Origin: Sclerotinia nivalis
Taxonomy: Eukaryota; Ascomycota; Leotiomycetes; Helotiales; Sclerotiniaceae
Length of the DNA stretch: 64,000 nt
Assembly: GCA_029531795.1 (NCBI GenBank)
Contig: JAPEIS010000002.1
Coordinates: forward strand, 806,001-870,000
Direction of reading: 5' to 3'
Shown here: positions 1 to 9,212 of the stretch, in pieces
Layout: each line of letters starts with the position of its first letter
Numbering within the stretch: the first letter of the stretch is position 1
Translations under genes and position numbers: made by a program
The notes under the pieces: generated by a model
What the model was told of the DNA's origin: nothing
The model's input: the letters and a program-made list of their open reading frames with translations, nothing else
The model's database searches: none

Positions 1-1203
1 CGAATCAATACCCATAGTCGACCATTTATCTATCTATGGGCAGCAAATCGATGGTTATCATTCAGAATTGATTTGGTTGGTGACCTCGTTGCATTCTTCG
101 CAGGAGCATTCATTGTCAGTAGTATTGGAACTATTGATGCTGGTTCTGCTGGTCTCTCTTTAAGTTATGCTATCAGTTTCACGGAGAATGTTCTTTGGAT
201 GGTACGACTATATTCGATGAATGAACAGAACATGAACTCTGTAGAGCGAATCAAGGAGTATCTAGATGTCGAACAAGAGGCAGCGGCTTACATTGAAGAA
301 ACAGAGCCTGCTAAAAACTGGCCGAGTCAAGGATCTGTGGAATTCATCAACTATACTACAAGATATAGGGCAGATTTGGATCCTGTATTGAGGAATGTTA
401 GTTTTAAAATACGACCTTTGGAAAAGGTTGGTATTGTTGGCCGTACCGGTGCAGGAAAAAGTTCTCTTGCTCTTGCGTTATTCCGTGGTCTTGAGGCTGA
501 GGAAGGAAAAATTTTGATTGATGAAGTAGACGTTGGTCTCATTGGCCTTCGTGATCTCCGCGAGAGAATAACTATCGTACCACAAGATCCTACCCTATTT
601 ACTGGCACCATTCGAAGCAACTTGGATCCTTTCAACCTCTTTACAGACGAAGATATTTTCACAGCTTTACGAAGAGTTCATTTGATTGGACCAGCAGGCA
701 CTGCATCAACAGCTCCTTCTACACCTGGTGTCTCACGACCACCATCGATTGAATCATCACCAGGCTCTTCAACCACTAATAAAAACATCTTTCTAAACCT
801 CAATTCCACTGTTACCGAATCTGGAAACAATCTTTCCCAAGGTCAACGACAACTTTTATGTCTCGCTCGAGCTATGCTCAAACAACCAAAAGTACTCATG
901 ATGGACGAAGCTACCGCTTCCATTGACTATACTACCGACTCTAAAATTCAAGAAACGATTCGGGAACTTAAGAGTACTATCATCACAATTGCTCATCGTT
1001 TACAAACAATTGTGGATTATGACAAGGTGTTAGTGTTAGATAGAGGAGAAGTGGTAGAATACGCTCATCCTTATGAGTTATTGAGAAAAGAGGGAAAAGA
1101 TGCGATCTTTAGGGGTATGTGTGAGACGAGTGGAGATTTCGATGGATTGATGGAAGCAGCTAAAAAGGCTTGGGAGGGAGCGAGGTTGATAGATGATGAG
1201 TAG
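1..1203 (+). CDS. ABCC-type (MRP-like) ABC transporter, C-terminal part, 5' truncated by the window
   Basis: The frame is open from base 1, so the gene starts before the window. The visible protein is the end of the second transmembrane domain followed by the second nucleotide-binding domain. Seen: Walker A GRTGAGKSS, Q-loop region VPQDPTLF, signature LSQGQRQL, Walker B VLMMDEATASID and H-loop TIAHRL, so this ATPase site looks intact. The order and the NLDPF motif after the Q-loop are typical of the ABCC/MRP subfamily, which exports conjugates and other amphipathic anions; fungal members are often vacuolar (YBT1/VMR1-like) or plasma-membrane proteins. A Ser/Pro/Thr-rich insert of about 35 residues separates the Q-loop region from the signature, as in YBT1-like proteins. 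No intron is seen in this part. The substrate cannot be inferred. Confidence 0.93.
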   Translation, partial: RINTHSRPFIYLWAANRWLSFRIDLVGDLVAFFAGAFIVSSIGTIDAGSAGLSLSYAISFTENVLWMVRLYSMNEQNMNSVERIKEYLDVEQEAAAYIEETEPAKNWPSQGSVEFINYTTRYRADLDPVLRNVSFKIRPLEKVGIVGRTGAGKSSLALALFRGLEAEEGKILIDEVDVGLIGLRDLRERITIVPQDPTLFTGTIRSNLDPFNLFTDEDIFTALRRVHLIGPAGTASTAPSTPGVSRPPSIESSPGSSTTNKNIFLNLNSTVTESGNNLSQGQRQLLCLARAMLKQPKVLMMDEATASIDYTTDSKIQETIRELKSTIITIAHRLQTIVDYDKVLVLDRGEVVEYAHPYELLRKEGKDAIFRGMCETSGDFDGLMEAAKKAWEGARLIDDE

Positions 1204-3914
1204 AGTGTGCTGGGTTGTCGTATAGTATAGTATACTCGAGAACTATACTTAAAAAGTTTTCTTTCTGTCAAGCATGCTGCATCGGGATTTCTTTCTTTGT
1301 AAATGGGTTTTTTCGGATTGGTTACTCGTAAATGCATATAGGTGGGTGCCAGCTTGTCTGTGCCTTGTTTGTGCTTGTGAATAGATAGATAGGAAAGCTG
1401 TGCTGTGGTTGAGCTTCGGTGGTACATAAAAGAGATGCGAGTAACTATTTAAAATATGAACGTTCATATATTATATTATGTGGTGCATGTGGCTGTAGAA
1501 GTTTGATATTATCATGTTTGATGTTTTATGGTGTTGTATGGTGTTTTGTGTGGGTACTGGGGATTTTTATTTATGAGAGGACGGGGTAAACGTATAGTGA
1601 GAGTGAGTTACCAACGTATACGTGGTAAAAAATCATGTATAAGTTGCGCAGAACTTTTCACTGGATCGATGGACTATCTTAGGATCAACTTAATATGAAA
1701 AATAGGGCTCAAATATATCGCCAAAAGTCTTTGGATAAAGCCATTGAATCGTCTCAGATGAAGAAAGTACTCACGATCATGAAGGGGAGAAAACACTACC
1801 TTCTTATATCATATCGCACAAATGCCATTGTTACAGGATTAAGCAATCCAAGCAAAAGCAGTGAATTTAACTATCTCATCTTCAGGAACTGATAGGTATC
1901 TATCTTCGCATTCTTCAAGTACAAGCTACTGATATTGCAATGTAAAGATACAATCCAAGTGACTATCCTCCCGAAAAGTCTATCCTCAACGTTAACGGCA
2001 GCTTCGATCAGGGCGTCCCAAGTACTGCCAGCTTGGATGGACCCGTGGAATCTCATCGGAGTAGACGAGAACTCATTAAGTGCCCGGGGAATGTGCAGTG
2101 GATCGCTAAACTTGCAGCTAGCTGGAAAATCTGAAATGAATAGTGAGTACTATTTTTCGTGGTGCGCCATACTCTGTACTAGATTTGCTGATGTTTTCTT
2201 TTGTCCAAATGGGGGGGGGGGGGGGGGGGGGGTTCGATTCAATACCCTGCAAGAAGATTACTACAAAAGTGGTAACAACTCCCCATCACTTATGTCATCA
2301 CTCAGGTCGCTTTTGCAACGTACCAAAAAGTTTTCATTGGCAGCTTTGCGCTTTTCGCATCTTCCTAGGGTAACCACATCCTGCTAATACAGCCTGAAGC
2401 CCCGAAAAATCCTTGAGTGAAGATCCTTAACAACGAACTTGATTACTTTCTACTATCTTGTCCCCGTCTTATCTCAACCTAAACATACTGTGTGCACCTT
2501 AGATATGGCCACTACCCTAGGAGTAGAACATTTGAAGGTTGTAAAATTAAGCATGGAGGAGAAAGATGCGGTCATAGAATGCATGAGATTGTTAGATGCA
2601 GCACCTCGGCAGGAACATTCAGACACAGAAGTTGATCTAAATGGGGCTGGACGGTGTTATGCAGAACTTTGCTGTTAAGTTCGCGCTGTGGAAAAAGGTA
2701 TTTGCAGTATTTTCTTTGAATGGTTATAACATAAGCTGATATATAATCTCATTAAAGCTCGACGGCAAACAATTAAAAGCTACAGCTCTTCGATTCACTA
2801 AACCTACTGTCCTGCCTGTGCCTAATACAGTACTCTTGATCCAGTAGTCGACAATACCTGTGGCATGGGGCGCATTGTCTCAAATGATCAAGTGAGTGAA
2901 GTTATGCTCGTACCATATTCATTTTGGGATGCACAAGCGAAGAAGTCAAGAGAAACGGGCCCAAATTCTACATGATGGTACTGGAACTATCCTGAGCAAC
3001 TTCAGAAGCTCCAATTGTTTCGGGGGATATACTATCAAGGGGTTTAAGAACCTCCATGTATATCCTCTCGTACTCCCACTTGAACATCAAAACATTTGTC
3101 ATCATACCAGTGCGGACAGCTGACGCTGTAGAGACTCAAAAAACTTCGAGGTTGCGTAGAAGTTAGCCACATTAACGCAGCACCATCGTCAAATGTGTAG
3201 AATTCGGGTCGGAGTGCGGGAGATGAGCACCGCGGAGGGGGTGGTAGTTTTTACCGGATATAATTGACGCAGGTGCAAGTGGAACATGGGCTCTTAGTGG
3301 TGGTGGTGATGATGCTCTTTGACTATATCTGAATGGGCCGCAGCAAAAGAGCAACAGAAAGCGAGACATCAGCTTCCACTCTTTGCTTCCAATGTTTTCA
3401 CCATCACGACCTTCGAGGATCACTCCCTCCATTTGTTCCGTCATTTTCTCTCTGCGCAGAGATATAGGTGAGGTGATATAATCGGTGTCAACGTGTCGCG
3501 AATGTCATGGTCAGATCCCATCAACGGAGACAATACGGCAAATGTTGTTGGCGTAAGTCACTATACTGTTCCCCTTCCCTCAATGCTTCAAGTTTGCCAA
3601 TCAAACCGGAAATGTTTACATCTGGTGTTGGTGCAATGCCAATTCGTTTCAAATAGGTGAGAGAAAGGCATTTAAAGTTACCGGAAAGAAAACCTCTAGA
3701 CAGGTCATTGCCACTTTATAGCCTTAGAAGTACAAGCTGAGCCCGAATTTAGAGTCTAAATCTTACCGACTAAGGTTAAAGGTCGCGTCAGAGTTCGGAT
3801 TGTATTGCAAACGGGGTTCAAATCGTGGATTTCAGGTACGAGTTAAGTCCAAAATAATGTTAAAGGATGGCTGAGTCTGGACCAGTGCGAATTGTTGTTG
3901 TGTGATTATTATGC
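1204..3914. other. Gene-poor AT-rich region
   Basis: I find no convincing gene in 2.7 kb. Short open frames at 1,935-2,387 and 2,439-2,678 have no recognisable domain. Around 2,830-2,900 one frame reads DNTCGMGRIVS, which resembles glycine-rich motif I of SAM-dependent methyltransferases, but stops surround it; a decayed gene is possible and unproven. A 22-base G run lies at 2,211-2,232. Confidence 0.5.
2211..2232. repeat. Poly-G homopolymer (22 G)
   Basis: An uninterrupted run of 22 G on the plus strand. It could be a real G-quadruplex-prone tract or a length error in the assembly. It has no link to a recognisable gene. Confidence 0.9.
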
Positions 3915-4079
3915 GATGCTACTCGAGCTTGTTTTTGAAGAGAACTAGAGGGCTTAGCGAAGTATATTTCTGCACCAAAAGTCACCTACTTCAAAAATCT
4001 AAAATACATTATTTAATTGTTATATATAATCTACATTTTGAAATGTATGACTGATTTATAAAATATTTAATATGCTAAT
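3915..4079 (+). repeat. Old interspersed repeat, uninterrupted copy
   Basis: This 165-bp stretch runs from GATGCTACTCGAG to ATATGCTAAT. It is the undisturbed counterpart of a second copy that begins at 4,767 and resumes in pieces up to about 9,063. Aligning the two gives the exact empty sites of three later insertions. The copies differ by about nine substitutions, all transitions. I see no terminal repeats or coding frame, so its class is unknown. Confidence 0.85.
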
Positions 4080-4766
4080 TTTACATATCTCTTCTTGTAC
4101 AACTATTAGTGTTTCAAAATGGCTGGTCAAGCTTCGAAAATTTGATAGGCAAGGACGATTGCATTATTCTCATACCCATTTCTATAATTGGCTCTGCCGT
4201 CGGTATATTCGAGGAGAAGCAAACCGGGCGGCGCTGTCGATTACACATAGAGCATGGAAGTAAAATTATATGTGCTGTACTATCAATAGGTAAAGATAAA
4301 GAATAGTAGGCTTTTCGAATCGAACCTAGCTCGATCGCATCTCATGCCTGTTCAAGGCATCTGGCCTAAAGGCCATTCTAGATCGACTGTCATCGACGGC
4401 CCCGTAGGAACTCTGATAGTCCCAAAAATGAGGAGGACCTTCAAGCTGGAAAGCTTCGTATGGTAGATCACCCAGGTTGCGATCCTCCAACAACGCGGGG
4501 AAGACTCGGACACTCCGGCTTCGGCGACAGCAGTTGGCCTACTATAATTGCAAACAGTATTAAGGCACGCAGCCATGAAGCAGCATTTCCAAGAAATGTA
4601 CAATTATCTATATACTATCCTCAACTCTATATAAAACAAAAATCTAATACTCGAAACAACTCCAATCAAATCGTTTGAATGAAGCCCTTCAGGATACGAT
4701 AGTATCTATTCGATTTGAAGGATATATCTTCAAAATTGATAAAATAATAAACCTAACGATTTGAAG
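4080..4766. other. Spacer between the two repeat copies
   Basis: About 690 bp with no gene I can support. Short frames at 4,072-4,306 and 4,352-4,678 show no domain. The sequence GATTTGAAGGAT occurs twice near the right edge. Confidence 0.5.
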
Positions 4767-4828
4767 GATGCTACTCGAGCTTGTTTTTGAAGAGAACTAG
4801 GGGGCTTAGCGAAGCATATTTCTGCACC

Positions 4829-5030
4829 TGTGACACAATTGCCGTAAAGAGCTGGAAAACCAGAGTTCAATTATCCTTAAAATCTATAACTAGAGAATGA
4901 AAGGTCGATAACCCCGAAGGGATTATATATACTAGTTACAAGCATGTGATGGATCTTGAGCACTAGTCGCTCGGGGGCTGGTCAGCCCCGAGCGGGGTGA
5001 TCGGCTTACCTAATCCTTCGAACCGTGACA
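4829..5030 (-). mobile_element. Solo LTR (202 bp), copy A
   Basis: The element reads TGTGACAC at its left end and CCGTGACA at its right end (TG...CA), and is flanked by a perfect 5-bp duplication GCACC at 4,824-4,828 and 5,031-5,035. The uninterrupted repeat copy carries GCACC once at the same place, which proves the insertion. TG...CA ends plus a 5-bp duplication are the mark of an LTR retrotransposon; at this size, without internal genes, a solo LTR is the simplest reading. Read on the minus strand it starts TGTCACGG, then has a strong GC-rich palindrome (CTCGGGG / CCCCGAG, plus-strand positions about 4,970-4,993) and then a TATATATAA box, so I place the original transcription on the minus strand. 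A short TIR element with 5-bp duplications is an alternative. Confidence 0.75.
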
Positions 5031-5085
5031 GCACCAAAAGTCATCTACTTCAAAAATTTAAAATATATTATTTGATTGTTATATA

Positions 5086-6937
5086 ACGTGGTTTATCATC
5101 ATGTGGGCCATATCATCATGTGGGCCACTTTTACCTCAATTATTACCTCTTCACTTCAACACGCGATTTATCAACAATCTATAATGGAAACGAATAATAA
5201 AGAAGCACGAATCTTTCTAGCTATCGAAGCTATTCAAAAAGACAAAAAACTAAGCATTCGGAAGGCTGCTAAACTGTATAATATCCCGCATACAACGATT
5301 CAGCACAGAATGGACGGTCTTATCTCTCGTGCAGAATATCGATACAAAACCCATAAGATTATAAAATTGGAAGAGGAAGTGATTATTCAATATATACTTG
5401 ATATAGATAATAGAGGATTTCCATCTAAATTTAAGGGTATGGAAGATATGGTGAATTACATTCTCGAATCAAGAGATGCAAAGAAAGTTGGAAAGCTTTG
5501 GGCTCATCGATTTGTAAAACGTTATATAGTATTAAAGACGTGTTTTAGTTGTGTTTATGACTTTCAAAGAGCTTTCTGCGAAGATCCCAAGTTTATTGAA
5601 GAGTGATTTCGATTGGTATCGAATATGCAAGCGAAATATAGTATTCTGGATTGCGATTTCTATAACTTCGATGAAACCGGCTTTATAATGGGTATAATAT
5701 GCTCCGGAATGATTGTAACTAGTATTGAACGAAATGGCAGAAGCAAAGCAATACAATTAGGCAATAGAGAATGGGCTACAGCAATTATATATGGTAATAA
5801 GGAAGGGGAAACTATATTATTATTTTTAATAATGTAAGGATAATATCATTTTTCTAATTGGTATACGGAAAGCGGTTTTCCTGCAGATTGGGCTATTAAA
5901 TCTATTTCTAATGGATGGACGAATAATGAGATAGGGTTAGAATGATTAAAGCATTTCGATAAGTATACAATTCATCGAACAAAGGGCAAATATCGAATGC
6001 TAATACTAAATGGGTATGAAAGTTACGAATCGATATCTTTTCAGTTATATTGTAAATCAAATAATATAATAACGGTAAAGTTATTATTACATTTAAGTCA
6101 TTTAACCTAATTATTTGATGTTGGATGTTTTGGTGTATTGAAACGGGTATATAGTTATCAAATTGAAGGATTTATCAAGGCTTATATCAATTATATCTCG
6201 AAGGTTGAATTCTTTATAGTTTTCAAAGTTGTATATCAATAATCAATTACAGCTCAGAATATGAAAGCTGGTTTTCGAGAAGCAGGTCTAATATTATTCG
6301 ATCTTCAAGCTATATTTTCAAAACTAGATATTCGAATTTGTATATTTATTCCTTTATTCATCGATTTAAATTATTGGGTCTTTCAAATACTTTATAATTT
6401 AACTGAAACTTTTTTATAATCAATTTTAGTAAAATCTTGAATGGTTTATTATCAATCAAGTTCTCCTATATTTATATTTGAGATTGTATTAGCTTTAGTT
6501 AAAGGTATAGAGAGATTAGTTTATGAGAATATATTTTTAAATGTAAAGAATTGTATGTTTCGAAGGGCAAATGAGGTATTAAGTAAACGTCGATATGCTA
6601 AAAAGATTCAACTATATAATGGAGGAGTATTTATTGGACAGGAAGCTGAAGATATATTATCTTAGTAAGAGGTTGATATTCAGATTCAATGCGATGAGTG
6701 TCAAAATGAGGGGAATTCTAATAGGGAAGTATTTTCTAGTAGATGCTGTAGTAAATGTGGAAAGCCAGGTTATAATTCAAGAACTTGTCAAATCAATGTA
6801 ATAGATTCTAGATTATTAGATTCCTAATAGTTTCAATCAATTGATTTAGTGGTTGTTGAATAATATGAATTTGAATGTATGAATTGAGATAAAAGTGGCC
6901 TACATGATGATATGGCCTATATGATGATAAACCACGT
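5086..6937 (+). mobile_element. Fot1/pogo-family DNA transposon, Flipper-like, copy 1 (decayed)
   Basis: This 1,852-bp element is bounded by TA at 5,084-5,085 and 6,938-6,939. Its inverted terminal repeats start ACGTGGTTTATCATCATG and extend about 55 bp with a few C/T differences. Inside each terminal repeat the unit ATCATCATGTGGGCC occurs twice in tandem. TA target choice, long inverted repeats and a transposase with an HTH_psq/CENP-B-like start and DDE-type segments are the features of Fot1 elements (Tc1/mariner superfamily). The length is close to that reported for Flipper of Botrytis cinerea. The transposase is broken by stops and the sequence is strongly AT-shifted, so the copy is not autonomous. 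Confidence 0.9.
5184..6827 (+). pseudogene. Transposase remnant of Fot1-like copy 1
   Basis: The start METNNKEARIFLAIEAIQKD is followed by the helix-turn-helix stretch SIRKAAKLYNIPHTTIQHRM, typical of pogo/Fot1 transposases. After stops near 5,604 the frame resumes with YSILDCDFYNFDETGFIMG, which holds the first DDE aspartate region (NFDETGF). Further pieces follow at about 5,613-5,837 and 6,160-6,665. Near the end a zinc-knuckle-like motif, CSKCGKPGYNSRTC, is followed by a stop at 6,825-6,827; the expected histidine is tyrosine (TAT for CAT), as a C-to-T change would give. Multiple in-frame stops make this a pseudogene. Confidence 0.88.
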
Positions 6938-7084
6938 TATAATCTATATTTTGAAACGTATAACGTGGTTTATCAGTGGGTCGGCTATATCAGTGGGTCG
7001 GCCACTTTTACCTCGAATTATTGATTTAAAGCTATATTATTCAACAAAAACTAAATCAATTGATTGAAACTATTAAGAATCTAA

Positions 7085-8934
7085 TAATCTAGGATCAATT
7101 ATACTATTTTGACAAGTTCTTGAATTGTAATTAGTCTTTTCACATTTACTACAATATCGATTAGAAAATACTTCCCCATTAGAATTCCTCTTATTTTGAT
7201 ACTCGTTGTGTTGAATCTGAATATCAACCTCTTACTGAGATAATATATCTTCAACTTTTTATTCAGTAAATACTCCTTTATTGCATAATTGAATCTTTTT
7301 AACGCGTTGATGTTTGTTTAATACCATATTTGCCTTCCGAAGCATACGATTCTTTACACTTAAAAGAGTATTCTTATGGGTTAATCTTTCTATGCCTTTA
7401 GTTAGAGCTAATACAGTCTCGAATATAAATGTAGGGGAGCTTGATTGATGATGAGCCATTCGAGATTTTACTAAAATCGATTGTGAAAGAACTTCAATTG
7501 GATTGTAAAATGTTTGAGAGATCTAAGAGTCTAGATCGACGAGTGGAGGGGTAGATGTACAAATCCGAATATCTAATTTTGAGAGTATAGCTTGAGGATC
7601 AAATGGTATTAGACCTGCTCTTCGGAAACTAGCTTTTATATTCTGAGTTGTGATTGATTGTTGATATGTAGCTTTAAAAGCTATAAAGAATTCAACCTTA
7701 GTGATATAGTTGATATGAGCTTTAATAAATCCATCAATTTGATAACTATATACCTGTTTCAATACACCAAAACAGCCAATATCAAATGGTTGAGTTAAAT
7801 GATTTGAATGCGATGATAATCTTATACATATAATATTATTTGCCTTGCAATATAACTGAAAAGGTATCGATTCGTGACTTTTGTACCCATCTAGTACTAG
7901 TATTCGATATTTACCCTTCGTTCGATGAATTGTATACTTATCGAAATGCTTTATTTATTCCAATCCCGTTTTATTATTCGTCCATCTATTGGAAGTAAAT
8001 TTAACAGTCTAATCTGCAGGAAAACCACTTTCCATATACCAATTAGAAAGATAATATTGCCCTTGAACTACCAAAAATGAAAATATAGTTTCCCCCTCAC
8101 TATTACCATATATAATTGCTGTAGCCCACTCTCTATTATCTAATTGTATTACCTTACTTCTATCACGGAGGCAGCAGACAGGATAACAGAAATCACTTTT
8201 ATTGATAAGACGTAGCTCGAAGAGCTACGTTTCTATAGAAGGAACGGTTCCTTAAATACATTTATGTGTAGCGCTAGCCCCGACCGGGGCTAGCCTACAC
8301 TTATCCGAGGTCCGACTCCTGTGGGTCGGAACCCGAGCGGTCTCCGTATACCATATACGGGGACCCCGTGACAACTTCTGCCATTCCGTTCAGCACTAAT
8401 TACAACCATTCCAGGATATATTATACCCATCATAAAGCCAGTTTTGTCGAAGTTGTAGAAATCGCAATCCAAGATACCATATTTCGTCTGTATATTCAAT
8501 ACCAATTGAAATTACTTTCTAATAAGTTTGGGATCTTTACAAAGAGCTCTTTGGAAGTTATAAACACGATTAAAACGTGTCTTTAATTTTATACATTATT
8601 GTATAAAGCAATAAACCCAAAGTTTTTCAATCTTCTTTACATTCTGCGTTTCGAATATATAATTCGTTATATCTTCAACACCATTTAATTTAGATGAAAA
8701 TCCTTTATGATTTATATCAAATATGTATTGAATAAGTACCTCCTCTTCTAATTCAATCAAATTATGACTTTTTGGTCGAATTTCAGTCATACTAGGTTTA
8801 CCTCGAATTCTATCACCCAATGTAGATCGAGGTACGCAATAGGATTGAGCTGCCTTTCGAATTGTTAATTTTTTATTTGATTCAATAGCCTGAATAGTTA
8901 AGATTATATGTGCTTCTTTAGAATGAATTTCCAT
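7085..8934 (-). pseudogene. Transposase remnant of Fot1-like copy 2, split by an LTR
   Basis: The start MEIHSKEAHIILTIQAIESN at 8,934 and the following RKAAQSYCVPRSTLGDRI form the N-terminal helix-turn-helix. The frame is lost near 8,596, resumes as YGILDCDFYNFDKTGFMMG, and stops being transposase after ERNGRS, where the solo LTR at 8,161-8,373 was inserted; the sequence on the other side continues with the matching codons. Later pieces lie at about 7,762-7,523 and 7,459-7,259. A zinc-knuckle-like CSKCEKTNYNSRTC is near 7,100-7,145, again with Tyr at the His position. It is non-functional. Confidence 0.88.
8161..8373 (-). mobile_element. Solo LTR (213 bp) with serial palindromes, inserted in transposase copy 2
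   Basis: On the plus strand it reads TATCACGG ... CCGTGACA with a perfect 5-bp duplication ACTTC at 8,156-8,160 and 8,374-8,378. Read on the minus strand it begins TGTCACGGGG and ends CCGTGATA, so the usual terminal CA has become TA. In that direction a TATTTAA box is followed by AATAAA, the order expected for LTR promoter and polyadenylation signals. Four palindromes lie in series: around 8,210-8,230 (ACGTAGCTC / GAGCTACGT), 8,271-8,294 (GCTAGCCCC / GGGGCTAGC), 8,309-8,331 (GTCCGAC / GTCGGAAC) and 8,342-8,361 (CCGTATA / TATACGG). It has no open frame. Confidence 0.78.
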
Positions 8935-9083
8935 GGTTGATAATGAAGAAAACGCGTATTAAGTGTAGACTAATAATTCGAGGTAAAAGTGGCCGACCCA
9001 CTGATATGGCCGACCCACTGATAAACCACGTTAACTGATTTATAAAATATTTAATATGCTAATCTTTGATTATTTCCAAATGA

Positions 9084-9212
9084 TGTGACACAATCGCAGG
9101 GTTCAATTATCCTTAGAATCTATAACTAGAGAGTGAAAGGTCAATAATCCCGAAGGGGTTATAGATACTAGTTACAGGCACGATCGGCTTACATAATCTT
9201 CGAACCGTGACA
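9084..9212 (-). mobile_element. Truncated relative of solo LTR copy A (129 bp)
   Basis: It has the same ends as copy A (TGTGACACAAT ... CGAACCGTGACA) and the same core, but lacks two internal blocks, including the GC-rich palindrome. Differences from copy A in the shared core are all transitions. The flanks (AATGA left, CCGTC right) do not form a target duplication, so it is an older, rearranged or internally deleted copy. Confidence 0.75.

Larger units (their letters stand above)
6963..9031 (-). mobile_element. Fot1/pogo-family DNA transposon, Flipper-like, copy 2, interrupted by a solo LTR
   Basis: This 2,069-bp element is flanked by TA at 6,961-6,962 and 9,032-9,033. Its inverted terminal repeats, about 60 bp, begin ACGTGGTTTATCAGTGGG and differ at one position. 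Each contains two tandem copies of ATCAGTGGGTCGGC, a different internal repeat from copy 1, so the two belong to different subfamilies. The transposase runs on the minus strand. Without the 213-bp LTR insertion and one target duplication the element would be about 1,851 bp, matching copy 1. It lies only 25 bp from copy 1 inside the same older repeat. Confidence 0.9.
4767..9063 (+). repeat. Second copy of the old repeat, split by three insertions
   Basis: Fragments of the repeat lie at 4,767-4,828, 5,031-5,085, 6,938-6,962 and 9,032-9,063. Removing the inserted elements and one copy of each target duplication restores a sequence collinear with 3,915-4,079. The insertions are a solo LTR (target duplication GCACC) and two Fot1-like transposons (target TA). 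The rejoined fragments differ from the intact copy only by transitions. Confidence 0.85.

Noticed and set aside
8200..8370. Serial palindromes considered as a CRISPR array or riboswitch
   Set aside because: The hairpins differ from one another, there are no regular spacers, and the block is bounded by a 5-bp target duplication, so it is part of a mobile element.
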